A DNA stretch of 64,000 bases, from positions 2,418,001 through 2,482,000 of the forward strand of contig JAKULF010000011.1 in assembly GCA_022661535.1 (NCBI GenBank), in the 5' to 3' direction. Shown in pieces: positions 34,627 through 45,405 of the stretch. A program made the translations under genes and the position numbers. The DNA is from Eutypa lata. Its lineage: Eukaryota > Ascomycota > Sordariomycetes > Xylariales > Diatrypaceae. The notes below the pieces were generated by a model. That model searched no databases and was not told where the DNA came from. It worked only from the letters and a program-made list of their open reading frames with translations. How positions within the stretch are numbered: the first letter of the stretch is position 1; every line of letters begins with the position of its first letter.

Positions 34627-37600
34627 GTGGAATATCTGGGGTTCGTCTCGGTACAATTGGTAGTCTCCGACGATATGATGGCGGCGGCTGGCGGCCAGGA
34701 GCTCACGGTGGTATTTAAAAAGCGCTTACTGCTCCGCGACATATTGGTGATCAGATTCATCGTGGTCGCCTTCATACTTTTATGGTGTTACGAAAGGGGG
34801 AGCTACTGGCATACGTTGCGGCTCCAAGTCCGGCGGCGTTCACCAATGAGTTTAGTAGGTGGGGCCGTTCAGAAAAGGAGGACCAACCCGGTCGGAAGAA
34901 TGCAACCGAGGGGAGGCGACCCACCCTAGACAGTAACCCGAGCTGCCTGGATACATAGTAGTAGTAAGTCAGCTCATGGTCAAATGTTTTTGTTGCCTGG
35001 TTTTTACCCTGACGAGGTCATAGGCTGGATGCTTCCTCCCCCCTCCCCCGGTCGGTTCACCCTTGCCTTCTAGGACATGGATAAACCATCTGAGAGGCTC
35101 TGGGGCATCGGAGTGTCCACCGACAGAAACACGTCGATAAAACCAGGGCCCATTTTCCGACCCAGAAACAACCTGATGTACGTAGGTAGTAGAGGCTTCT
35201 AGCCCATCTTGTATTTTCTATGCTACTTTGCGCCGCCACAGTGGCAAGCCGCTTTAGAGCAAAACCCCCGCTTAACTGATGCCCCTTGCAGTCAAAGGTA
35301 TATATAGTCTTTTGGCGCCTCGTGGCTCCTTAGCTAAGCTACAATACGACACTCGGGTTGATGTATCAGAAAGACAGATGATCTATTGGGGTTTCCAGCG
35401 TGAACTCTCCTCAACATATGTATGTATATAAGTTTTTCTGGTGGTCTGGTAGACAAACCTCGTTAGTTGATACCAGAAAATCCTATGTGGGGCAACAAGA
35501 GCGCTCTATAACAAAAGGCAATAATTCCTGTAATGTGTGTATACCAGATGAACAGATGGACCCCCGTAGATTGCAGACGAGTATAGGAATAATTTGGGGA
35601 ACCAAAACTGGTGAGCCACATGCATAATCTGACCGAGAGCAAACTAAGCCATGTATTTGGTATCTGCCTTTGAAAAATAGATAACAAAATAGAGCAAGGT
35701 CTTCGTAGCGGATGGCACGCTATGGATGTCAATTTTCCTAGTTTCAACGTACCATGTTCAATGTCGTATTTCCGCCGAGAAAGAATTCTAAGAAGACCCA
35801 GTTGATGCGATATAGGAGCATCTTGACGTGGTGTATTCTGTTTAAAGGGGGTTAGGCAAATCTGTGCAACTTTCTATTATATCTAAGCAATATCATGAAT
35901 GCTCATGCCAATGCTTCTACTCTTGTCAATCGGTATATAACACTTAAACAACGTAAAAACACTATAGTCTAGGCTTACAACGATCTGCTGTCAATGTGCT
36001 ACTTGAGTTTTTAATATTGTTTCTTTATAATCGCTATGTTTTGTATAGAGATGGAGTTGGAATTCTATTTCAGGGAAAAAAAAAAAAAGGGATTCTGCGT
36101 ACACGACGAGTGAAGAGAGCTTGCCTCTTAGCATGGAATTGTATATGAAAATGAAATGTCAAGCGTCCAATTTACTCTCAGTGTAAGGCTTGAGCAATGA
36201 TACACTTCGCACAGCATTATTTATAAAAACAAAGTATCTAATAGTTCTCTTGCGTTGTTTACGTGCCGTCATTTTCGAATTTTTGAAACACCTCATTCGA
36301 TGGTTCTATAAGGATTGGTAAATTTCTTGATATAACATATCTTGAGCTTGTATATGCTGCTTCAACTTGACGGGCTTAAGGGAGGAAATCATGCGAAGTA
36401 CATGTAACTTAAGGTACATAAAGCAAAATGAAGTAAAAAAAAAAAGAAAGAAAGAAGAGGTCTCAGGGAACAACAAGTATCATTTCACAGCCAGCTCTGA
36501 AGCATGATCTCGAATCTCGTTTATACCTCGGAGCCGTCAAAGCTGTTGCGCGTACTGTATATATCGGTGAAGGGAGCTTGAGGCGGACGGAACCCCACCA
36601 ATCCCAGAACGATATTATTCCGGAGCTCTGATTGGCCGCTCTCGACTTCACTTCACTTCGGAAGTATGCATCCAGCCACTATGAACTATGATCCACAAGA
36701 ACATTCAACAGAAAAAACAAAATTCTTTATTTGCCGCTCCGAACTTGTAGCTGTCCCTTTACTGTACTGTTTATTGAAAATTTTGAACGAAGTACGTCAC
36801 GGCAGTTTAATCCTGACAAACTCCAACATTCTTCCCGAGTTATGAGACGGCTCTGTCGTCACAGCATTCAAATCTACGGCTGCTTGCTTCCGACGTCATC
36901 CATAGACCATGAATGTTTGCTTCTCGTTCTTTCTGTTTGTAACAGTTTCCATCGTTCCTAAGTAAGGCGAAGAAGTCTTTCATTTTTTATATTAAGATGA
37001 GCAGGCTGTGACGTGATTGTTGTGTGCTAGTTTTGTCAATGTTCCGTGCTGGTGTGTTCACTATTAAGCCTGTATGTATATAAAATGGGATTTGAGTATT
37101 CCGCATAATTTTTAATATTATAAGGCTGCCAGGCTGTATAGGCACGTCGCATCGAAGCTCCCTATTAGGCATACGCGTATGACGCATCTTCTACGTGCAT
37201 CAGTAGTTCCTCCGAGTAATTTCTCGAAAACTAAACTTTGTCTCTTATCTTCTCGCTCATATCCTAGATGGTCTTTTCTCAGTACGGTGGTACTTTGGTG
37301 TATCGCCGACTTGTTCATCCATGAGGTTATGATGAAACTGTTCTGGTTTTCATTGCTGGATTGCTACTGAGTGTCAATTTCTTACTTTAGTTCATGAAGG
37401 TCCCTAAACTATAGGATCTAGTTCCTAAAGCAAGATGGCAAATTAATATCTATATTACTACATATTTGAAACATTTCTCCCAACATCGTATATCTAATTC
37501 TTAAGTTTCAGACACTATGAGCAAGTGGTTCATGCTGCACGTTCCCTTACAACCTTATTATAAGCGGTTTGGTTATCAGCTTGTCAGCCAAGCCTTCTTC

Positions 37601-38254
37601 ACCACCGACGTCAGCAGCTACCGACGTCGTTTTGCATTTATGTATGACAGCTTATGTGCAGTACAGTCCCACCGAAGGAACCATAACGGTGATCGTCCCC
37701 GCTTCCAATGTAGGTATTGTACGATGCAGGGGTTAATGGAAAATGTACGACGAGTGAACCGCCAATGGAACATCACCATAGACTAGTACATGGACAATAA
37801 TTATTGTTGGTGAAAATGGTTAGAATATCATCCCATATCATTAATAAGATGACTGTAGGAAATACATATAGCGTAAACACACTGGGAATTTAAGCTCATG
37901 CTAATGTACTTGAAGCTGGAATTATCACGGTTGCCGAACACAACTAGCAACGGAGGAGATCCCGAAGCAAATCAGGGGCCCATATTAAAATCATGATGCT
38001 AAAAATAGAATAACTTACTACAATACCATCATTGAAGATATGTCTGTGGATGAAATTGAAGCAGCTGTTATCACTTATATCAAAACGGGGTTCACAACAG
38101 GATGTTCTAAGCATTTGTACTATCTAGCTGTTTACATGACCATGATAACTAATAGCATTGTGTCTACGTAACATGTGACGCGTAGCACATTTGCTCTCAT
38201 GTCTCAACTTCATCAGCCTGGTAATTCTGTGATTCTGGGGATTTTTTCTCCATA
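34627..38254. other. Gene-poor intergenic region
   Basis: 3.6 kb between the start of the zinc-cluster gene and the end of the AA9 gene, moderately AT-rich (35.8-38.2 kb). The most protein-like frame is 37517-37786 (listed separately). A poly-A run lies near 36077. No transposon ends or RNA genes are recognised. Confidence 0.45.
37517..37786 (+). CDS. Short ORF with a C2H2-linker-like motif (doubtful)
   Basis: An 89-codon frame from a true ATG. It contains SHRRNHNGDRPRFQCRYC, which resembles the H-x3-H, TGEKP-like linker and next C-x2-C of tandem C2H2 zinc fingers. The upstream cysteine pair expected for the first finger and the histidine pair of the second are absent, and no flanking exon was found. 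It could be a fragment of a decayed gene or chance. I would not call it a working gene. Confidence 0.15.
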   Translation: MSKWFMLHVPLQPYYKRFGYQLVSQAFFTTDVSSYRRRFAFMYDSLCAVQSHRRNHNGDRPRFQCRYCTMQGLMENVRRVNRQWNITID

Positions 38255-39898
38255 TTACTGGCACTGAGAATAGTACGGTGCAGAGACCCCAACACAAGAG
38301 AGTCCATCCTGACCATTGTTAGCATTTAGACTATACGACTGCAAAAGAGAGATATTTAACCTACAGCACAGGCTGTGCAGCCGGCATACCCATCCCCACC
38401 ACACTGTTGGTACCTCTGCTGCGCACATCCGGCCCCACCACCGGGGCTAGTGCCGGGGCTGGTCGCGACTGGCGCGCCGACGGCTGTACCCGTGGGACCC
38501 TTGCCAGCACTGCATGTTGCTGCACATCCGGAGCAAGTCGACCCGGCAGTCTTGGTAGTGCCGCCCGCGATGACAGCCGGGCCGGGATTGACCTAAGAGT
38601 GTTTAGCTAGGTACCGGGGAAGAACTACCTAGAGGTTCGACACGAAATCTCTCGGCGTACGGTATACCCGAACGGATTTTACTCTGAAGGCAATCAAACA
38701 AGGAAAGAAGGGAAGTGTTATTGTTGCGGCTTCCTTACATAATTCGCCACCTTGGCATGGATATTGATGAGGATGCCCGGGTCACTAGCCTTCAGTGCTC
38801 CCGGGAGCGACACGCCAGCCGGTACCGCGCTTCCCGAGCTGCCCGCGACGGTGATCTGGTAGCACGAGATGTAGAACTGTGCGCCGCCTGAACCGCCGGC
38901 CGTGTGGAGGGCGATCACTTCCGAGCGGAGGAGGTAGTCCCTTTCGGAAGAAAGTCAGCATTGGTACTTGAATATGGAGAATGATGATAGGGGTGCTTGG
39001 TCCGCGGGGAAAACAAGGAGAAGAAGAAGAAGAAGAAAAAAAGGAAAGACCAATTACTCACCCTGAGGGCGTATCCGCAGGAATAAGAACGTCCATTTTG
39101 CCGCAGCAGGAGTTCAGGTCGTTCGTACCCCAGTTGTCGCCGTCTCCTACCGTCCCCTTCGCCGACCACGAGTCCGCGAAGATCTTGTACCAGGGTGTGG
39201 ACCCGTCGGCGCTGGACGCGTCGGAGACTTTACTGAGGTACACGTTCACGGGCCCATCTACTGTGTGTTAATATGTTGCCTTAAACTTGAAGACTTGCTA
39301 TCTGGAAGCATCCCGTGAAAACATATTACGAAGAACCCGTATACATACTGCGAATAAGTTAGCAACTGCAGCGGAACAGGAAACAGAAATTGGGATACGC
39401 TTCTAGGAGAAGACGCTTAGCTTTTAGAACAGAGGTGTTTCTATACATACCAGTGAGCTCCTCCGATAGCCTCCTGCCCGCATGAACGATCTCCCGGTTG
39501 CTAGATATTACCGGCGTAAGCAGCAGTTTTGTCTTCAAGAGTAAGGATAGAATACAACGCATGCATGTATAATGGCCTTACCTGATGCATCTCAATGGTC
39601 ACCGTCGAGCCTGCCTTCACGGGGCACTTCCCGGACACACCTCGGGTGCCGGCATTGCATCGAATATCCGCGCCTCCGACGTTGGTTACGGGGTTGTTGC
39701 TCGTGGGCATGCGAATGCATTGGGAGCCGAACTACCGACGAAGTTAGCTCATCGCCGTGTAGAGTTGCTTAGTAAGGGGGAAAGGGGAGGGAGGGGGCTT
39801 ACATCCACTCCATCTACCCATAACTGTTGAAACGTCGCGTGAGCTGCGACATTCACAGCGGCAACAGCCGAGAGCACAACGTGGGACGAGAACTTCAT
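38255..39898 (-). CDS. AA9 lytic polysaccharide monooxygenase with CBM1
   Basis: A secreted copper enzyme that cleaves cellulose oxidatively. Exons on the minus strand: 39898-39803, 39731-39582, 39500-39451, 39257-39062, 38940-38739, 38592-38365 and 38308-38255. The signal peptide ends before HATFQQLWVDG, so His1 can form the copper histidine brace; the second ligand lies in AIGGAH and the axial Tyr in QFYISCYQI. A Gly/Thr/Ser linker leads to the cellulose-binding module QCGGDGYAGCTAC joined by the last intron to ADGLSCVGVSAPYYSQCQ. Without that 56-base intron the module appears truncated. One junction is abnormal: exon 3 to exon 4 (39450 to 39258) is one base out of frame. Dropping one G would give the expected GGAHYGPVNVYLSK. 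A micro-exon, an unusual donor, a recent one-base insertion or a sequence error could explain it. Confidence 0.85.
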
Positions 39899-40891
39899 CG
39901 TGTCGATCAGGGACCCAGGAGTTCTCAGAAGAAGATTTTAACTAGGTTGATGGAAAAGGGGAAAGGGGACCTGGTTCAAGGAAAGAGATCGACATGCCAT
40001 GCGGGTGGACCGGGGATTTATCTACCAGCTAAACGGGACAGCCTCTCCCTCATACATACATACATACGGAGGCTCACGACACTCCGTTTACTGGATTGGG
40101 ATAGGTTCTACCCATAAGAGAGTCGAGGCCAATATGCCAGGCCGACTCTATTGGATAGGGAGGGCTTACGGGGCCCGGGTTTAAAAATGCCAAGGCGGTT
40201 GAATTCCCCAGATCCATGTACTTACCCCGGCATCATTGGACGCAGCGCGGCAAAGGCGAGCGATCATGGCGATCAAGATGTGATCCACTGGCGGTTCTAG
40301 ATTCTCTTCAGATTGTGCGTATGACCTCGGCGCCGTCTAAGAATAACGTCTTCATATTGGAGTAAACAGGATTAGAAGATCGCGACCCGGCAAAATAGCG
40401 TTTGTGTCAAAAGGGGTAATGTTGGCTCTCGATGAGGGATGGCGTTGATATATGGCTCATACTATTTCGTAAATATCGCCTGGATGTTTTTTTTAAATCT
40501 AATGCCCACCCATGCAAAACAAGCTATAAATAGAATAATATGAAGACATCAGCTCTGATACTGAAGTGTGCCCATCGCAGGAAGTTATTTATGCTAACAT
40601 CTTATTTGCCCGAAGGATAATGCATATTCTGCAATTCACGAACGAGCTCGTCTTCAATTCGTTGTTCTCTTGATGTTTGCCGTGCTATGTAAGATAAGTC
40701 TCTCCTCGATTCCCTGAAGTCGACATAGTTCTTATATATATGAACTATGAGCGCGAAGACGCCTTATAACGAAGTTGCAAGAGCGTGTCGTCATTGTTCT
40801 AAATCGGTATAATAATTCCCGGATGGATAAGGATCTGATGCAGCTAGATTGGGGCTTGTATCTGAGCACTTAAAATACACGGTGAGAACCA
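39899..40891. other. Promoter region of the AA9 gene
   Basis: 1 kb upstream of the AA9 start and downstream of the stop of the small conserved protein. It has a (CATA)4 run at about 40051-40067. No gene seen. Cellulase promoters usually carry carbon-catabolite sites, but I could not point to a convincing one here. Confidence 0.4.
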
Positions 40892-41284
40892 CTACCGGTT
40901 CCCAGCATCGTAGCCCATTCCGACTTTCCACCATTCACTGAGACCCTTCCGGTCCATGGCCTCGCCAAACGCAGCTACCGATTCAACCTCATTGAAGACG
41001 GGATGTTTCGACTGCTCATCGACCTCGACACGTGAACGTGAGGGTTTGCGCGCGCACTGGAAGTCCTTGTACCTCAGACTCTGGACAGTACCAACCCACT
41101 CGGTGATGCGCCCCTCATCCGGGCTCTCCGCGTACATGATACCGGGCGACCCACCACTGCGGACCAGGACATAGGGTACCGCGCATTGTTCGGCTGCCTT
41201 CTTTACTCGCTGGAGCTTCTTCCGGCTCGTGATGTGGTGTGTGCGGATTAGCGTGACGAAGAGATTACTAGCGGTTCGGCCCAT
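40892..41284 (-). CDS. Small conserved-looking protein of unknown function
   Basis: A 130-residue single-exon frame from a true ATG (MGRTASNLFVTLIRTHHITS). The N-terminus is basic (RKKLQRVKKAAEQC), then VPYVLVRSGGSPGIMYAES, then a stretch WVGTVQSLRYKDFQCARKP and a tail EWWKVGMGYDAG. No signal peptide or membrane helix. The even amino-acid composition, hydrophobic spacing and lack of low complexity speak for a real folded protein. I have a vague recollection of similar short proteins in related fungi but cannot name a family. The inverted-repeat element begins about 270 bases upstream of its start, so its promoter may have been altered by that insertion. Confidence 0.6.
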   Translation of the reverse strand: MGRTASNLFVTLIRTHHITSRKKLQRVKKAAEQCAVPYVLVRSGGSPGIMYAESPDEGRITEWVGTVQSLRYKDFQCARKPSRSRVEVDEQSKHPVFNEVESVAAFGEAMDRKGLSEWWKVGMGYDAGNR

Positions 41285-41552
41285 TCCGGCCGTTCCCTCG
41301 CCCCCCCCTAGCGTAAGAAAAACCCTATTCGTAAGTAAGAGATAAGAAGAGTATGTAGGTAGGTACTTTGAATATCTGATCTGATCTATCGGTTGAATGA
41401 AGTTGAGGTGAACTTAATTAGTTGAGAGATTGGTTGAGCAGAGTTTCGGGTGGTAAGTAAAAGTTAGTTATTTCCTTGGTTCTGAGCTTGCCAAAGCGCA
41501 TGGGGCCGTGAACTATGGGGTGAACCTTAATATTACAGGGGTAACCAGTTGC

Positions 41553-42368
41553 ATGTGCGAAGGTCCAGGCGTTGCTCTTGATTATTGGATGACCCACATA
41601 CAGCCCCTACAGTACGCCCTTAAACCTAGGCCCCCTACAATTTACAGGGCCTACAGGGCGTAAGTGACAGGGCTTATTTCAAACAAGCCAGTTAACTGAA
41701 GCTGGGTTTGAAGCTATCACCACCTAACAGCGCAATATCTAGTCAAACTTAGTATTTATCCTTCATCACTATCAGAATCAATCAGAATCATCATACCGAA
41801 AAACGATGAGCTAACTGGTGACATTGGACTCGGTGGCCGAGTTGGCGAGCTCTTCTTTCCTGGCAGCGCTCAACCCTTCCTTCCTGCCACGCCCTTTCTG
41901 ATCAACAACGTGTTCCAAGAGTATTCGAGATCCGGGCACGTATCCACGGCGCTTAGCCTTCATCAACAGGTTCCCAAAGCCACTGTCGGAATACCCGGTT
42001 AGGCGCGTGATATCCCTCCTCGTTTGGCCTGTTGCGTGGAGGGTTAGGGCTTGAACCCGAGCTGCAATGTCGAATTCTTTAGTTGGTGGCATGGTGGCTG
42101 GCAGTACGATTTCAAAATAACTTCAAAAGTACGTAGTTAAGTAGCAGAGTGCAATAAAACTGGAAATCACCGGTTGTCCTTGGTTTTCAACGGACATACG
42201 TATTTATACCTTATGGCGGTGTATGATAACTGGGTGGGCCTAGTGCCACGTAGCTGTAGTACAGGGGCTCAAAATACAGTGCTCAACAAGGGTCCGAAAT
42301 CACTTTCTACGGTGTGGGCTGTATGGGGGTCATCCTATATTTGACGCCCGGACCTTCGTATGTACATT
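41553..42368 (-). mobile_element. Non-autonomous Tc1/mariner-like element with a transposase stub
   Basis: Terminal inverted repeats: the left end carries CGAAGGTCCAGGCGT and GGATGACCCACATACAGCCC; the right end on the minus strand carries CGAAGGTCCGGGCGT and GGATGACCCCCATACAGCCC. That is 14 of 15 and 19 of 20 matches, with a short unequal spacer. Just inside the left end lies a second hairpin of GC-rich arms (about 41611-41661, tacgccc... gggcgta). The only frame is the transposase N-terminal fragment at 41811-42092. About 0.8 kb in total, against about 1.8-2 kb for a full element of the group. The exact ends and target duplication are not clear. Confidence 0.7.
41811..42092 (-). pseudogene. 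Truncated Tc1-like transposase, N-terminal HTH only
   Basis: A 93-codon frame from an ATG. It starts MPPTKEFDIAARVQALTL, then HATGQTRRDITRLTGYSDSG, a helix-turn-helix like the N-terminal DNA-binding domain of fungal Tc1-like transposases. It ends in the GRGRKEG basic hook (AT-hook/GRPK-like) and a short tail NSATESNVTS before TAG. The second HTH and the whole DDE/DDD catalytic domain are missing, and there is no room for them before the left terminal repeat. It cannot cut DNA, but the stub could still bind the element ends. It might therefore act as a repressor if expressed; that is inference. Confidence 0.65.
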
Positions 42369-42707
42369 TGTATCAGCACAACATTGAAACTCCGTATACA
42401 CATAGCTGACATAATACGTATGTAACTAGTACTTCGTAGTTGAGTGTGGCTTGTTTGCGAACGCCTTAAGTGCTTTAGCCTCTCGAGGTTTTGCTGCACG
42501 GATGTTACGGATGCCCAACCTGCATACGGAGAGTTATTTCACTGCACCTGATCACCTCTAGTTGAACTAAATGCACATGTCGCATATGTACATTCAAGAA
42601 CTATCTTCACCTGAGAAGCAAATCTCTCTTTCTTTCTTTCCAACTATCCCAGCCGGGCAAGTAGCCTTCACACGAGCGAGGGGAGTCCGGTGAAAAAGAA
42701 GAAGAAA

Positions 42708-43412
42708 ATGGCGGCAGCTACAGAGAACAACAAGCCGACGGGGCCGCCCTCCAACGAAGCGGTCAAAGCCCGCATCATGTCGCACATGAACAAAGACCAC
42801 ACCTACGAGCTATCGCACTACCTGCGCGCCTTCAACGGCGTATCGTCCTCCGCGGCCCGGAACCCGCAGCTGACCGACCTAGCGCTAGACTCCATGTCGA
42901 TCCGGTCTACCGGTGGCTCGCACGTCGTGCGCATCGCCCCGCCCATGGCGTCCCTGATGGACTCCCGCGTCCGCATGATCGAGATGGCCCAGGAGGCCCA
43001 GCAGAAGCTCGGCCTGAGCTCCATCCGCATCTCGACGTACGCGCCGCCCGCCGGAGGGGGCGTCGTCTCCTTCGCCGGCGTCGCGCTGTACTTCTTCTGC
43101 GCGGCGACGCTGGGGCTGGGTCTCGTGCGCCCGGGTACGGCGGCTTGGGAGGCGCTCGATGCTTTCTTTCCGTTCGGGGCGGAGGGCTACACGTGGCTCG
43201 TCAAGGCCATCTTCGTTCCGGTGCTGGTCATTCACGTCTCGGAGGCGTGGTGGATTGCGCGCACGAGGCTGGCGAAGCATGGTATTGAGACTGGGACGAA
43301 GCTGTGGCTCCTTTGGGTTGCGGATACTTTCTTGGAGGGCTTGCCTGCTATGTGGAGATTCGATGCGCTGGTGGATGCGGAAAAGAAGCTGCGAGAGGGC
43401 GCTAAGCATTAG
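42708..43412 (+). CDS. DUF2470-domain membrane protein
   Basis: A 234-residue single-exon protein. The N-terminal domain (residues 13-110) has SHMNKDHTYELSHYLRAF and LALDSMSIRSTGG, the pattern of the DUF2470 domain, known as the C-terminal, haem-contacting part of HugZ-type proteins and present as a stand-alone in fungi. About three hydrophobic helices follow (GVVSFAGVALYFFCAATLGL, WLVKAIFVPVLVIHVSEAWW and LWLLWVADTFLEGL), fitting the fungal combination of DUF2470 with an integral-membrane tail. The start is the ATG at 42708 (MAAATENN); the few lysine codons upstream in frame have no ATG. Role uncharacterised; binding of haem or a flavin-like ligand is possible but unproven. Confidence 0.8.
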   Translation: MAAATENNKPTGPPSNEAVKARIMSHMNKDHTYELSHYLRAFNGVSSSAARNPQLTDLALDSMSIRSTGGSHVVRIAPPMASLMDSRVRMIEMAQEAQQKLGLSSIRISTYAPPAGGGVVSFAGVALYFFCAATLGLGLVRPGTAAWEALDAFFPFGAEGYTWLVKAIFVPVLVIHVSEAWWIARTRLAKHGIETGTKLWLLWVADTFLEGLPAMWRFDALVDAEKKLREGAKH

Positions 43413-44613
43413 GTTGTCTCTGCTGAAATGACAGGCTTTACCTACCTTCCTTAGGTACCCGATTAGAAGACATAGATGCAAGGATTGGGGAATGGCCGAT
43501 TGATGGAGGGCTGGGGTTGAGGTTGGCTGACGTCAAGGTATGTGGTATATGTGTGCGTGTGCATGCGTGAGTTTTGTGTCTTCCAGCGGCTTGTATTTTA
43601 ATGATAACTCCCGAGTCCTTTCTCGGTACGCTATCGACCACACATGTCGAAAGCTCGACGTATTTTCAATAGCATATCATCACCTTGCAGGTGTGCACAG
43701 CGTATTGAAAGCCCTTCAGACCCCAGCTTTTGCTAGATTATGCAGTTTTCTTCATCCAGTTAGCACATCAAAATCACCTTTGAGGGTCAACAACACCGCA
43801 GACTCTTTACCCTTCGTCCCGACTACACCGTTTCTAATGTTCTGAAACTTCCGCAAGAGATTGCATGGTTTGGTGCTGGGTTGATTGAGATTCGGTTCCA
43901 GCGCAACTCTTCTTATACCAAGGGTCTCAGAACAAGCTAGGAAAGTAAGTAGTAGCGGCGGTATGCCCGCGATGGGTGATGTCGAAAGTGCCGATTCACC
44001 CAAAGATGAAATCCCCATCAACAGTAACATATCTAGATTTCACTACGTATCCAGGCACCTCCAAATAAAGCCAAGAGCTCATGTCGTCACCTGCGGGCCG
44101 ACCTAGATCCATGACGGCCCAGGTCATTACAGCAGTCACTGATACTTAGGCGTTACGAACGATCTCGAGAAACCGGTGTTACTACATTCCAACACAGTCA
44201 CGAAAGCTTACATGTCACGGGATAAGACAAGGTCATGACGCCAAGTAATTATATTCAGTATCCTCCACTATCCTCCAACCATGAATCAAAGACCGATTCA
44301 TCCCTCGCCCCCTTTCACGGCAGATGTGGTAGTCAGACCGATCCAGGAAGCTCCCTCGTGGCCGTACACCGCGCTATCCTCCAACCAATCCCAAACAATG
44401 ATGCCCAATAATCCATGCTGCTTAAATTGCTGTTCGACCCAAAAAAAAAAAGTCAAAACACCGTCGCTGATCAGGGTATCTCAAATGCAAACTGGTACCA
44501 AAAACAAATACAGAGTCCAAAACCTCATGTCTCGGGGGGTATCATGTCTCATTCCTCATACTTCTAAAGCCAACTCCATGTCTGCCGTTACAAAAGAGGA
44601 GTGTGGAGAGCCG
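43413..44613. other. Intergenic region between convergent genes
   Basis: 1.2 kb between two 3' ends. Minus-strand frames at 43752-44030 and 43996-44127 look faintly protein-like but have no start context, splice logic or recognised domain. Otherwise nothing is seen. Confidence 0.4.
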
Positions 44614-45364
44614 TTAGTCGTCCCTGTAACTTTCTTGTAGCTCTTCCATCAACTTGAGTTGCTCTCCTCCCCTAGTTGCGTGCAGTGAGTCGATGGTGGC
44701 GGCGATTATAGCTTGGGTGGTGGTGCCACCTGTGCCTCTAATGGCGTCCTCGATACATCGACCGGACTCCAGGAGGTCGGACCTCTCAAACCCCAGTCGA
44801 GTGTGGCTGAAATCGCTGCTTTCCACCATCCCGATGACCATTTCAATGGTGCTCCCTAAAAGTATGCGCCTATATGCCACCGCGCAGTAGGCGTATAGGC
44901 AGCCCAGGAGCTCGATGCCCGTCTCCTCGGCCGCCTGCTTGCTCTGCCTGACGTCGACCAGGCGACCGCCCGCGGGGAGAAGATGCGCCGCGAGAGGCGC
45001 GAAGCGCTCCACCTGCACGGGTTCGACGTGCCCGCTCGGATCCAACCAGTCCTTATCTGTTAGTTGCTGTCCTATGAGTCTCATTGCCGTGAGGAGGCTC
45101 ACGCCCAAGTGGTGGTACTTCTCGACGATGGCCGTCAGCTCTCCCCTGTTGGTCTTGTTCGTGCGCTTGTCGTCATTGGTAATGGTGCACGTGATGCCCT
45201 TTTCCGAGCAGCGGCGGCAGCTGTTGGTGGTGGTGGTGGGGGTCTCCTCCTTCCGGCACTGGACTTTGCTCTTCTTGCAGGCTAAGCACGCGAATGCCTT
45301 CACCTTTCTGCGAGGCTTGATGGCGCTAGCCCTGCTTTGCGGGAAGGCGGCGCCAGGAGCGGGT

Positions 45365-45405
<41 letters not shown>

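Larger units (their letters stand above)
41285..42707. other. Intergenic region holding a Tc1-type element
   Basis: 1.4 kb between two divergent starts, most of it occupied by the inverted-repeat element at about 41553-42368. The leftover flanks (41285-41552 and 42369-42707) hold the leaders of the adjoining genes and nothing else recognisable. Confidence 0.5.

Noticed and set aside
43752..44127. Minus-strand frames with protein-like runs such as SSWLYLEVPGYVVKS
   Set aside because: Too short, in two different frames that I could not connect by a valid intron without meeting a stop; no family recognised.
44281..44640. A 119-codon + frame downstream of the polyQ zinc-cluster gene
   Set aside because: Overlaps the 3' end of that gene on the other strand and has no codon bias, domain or signal.
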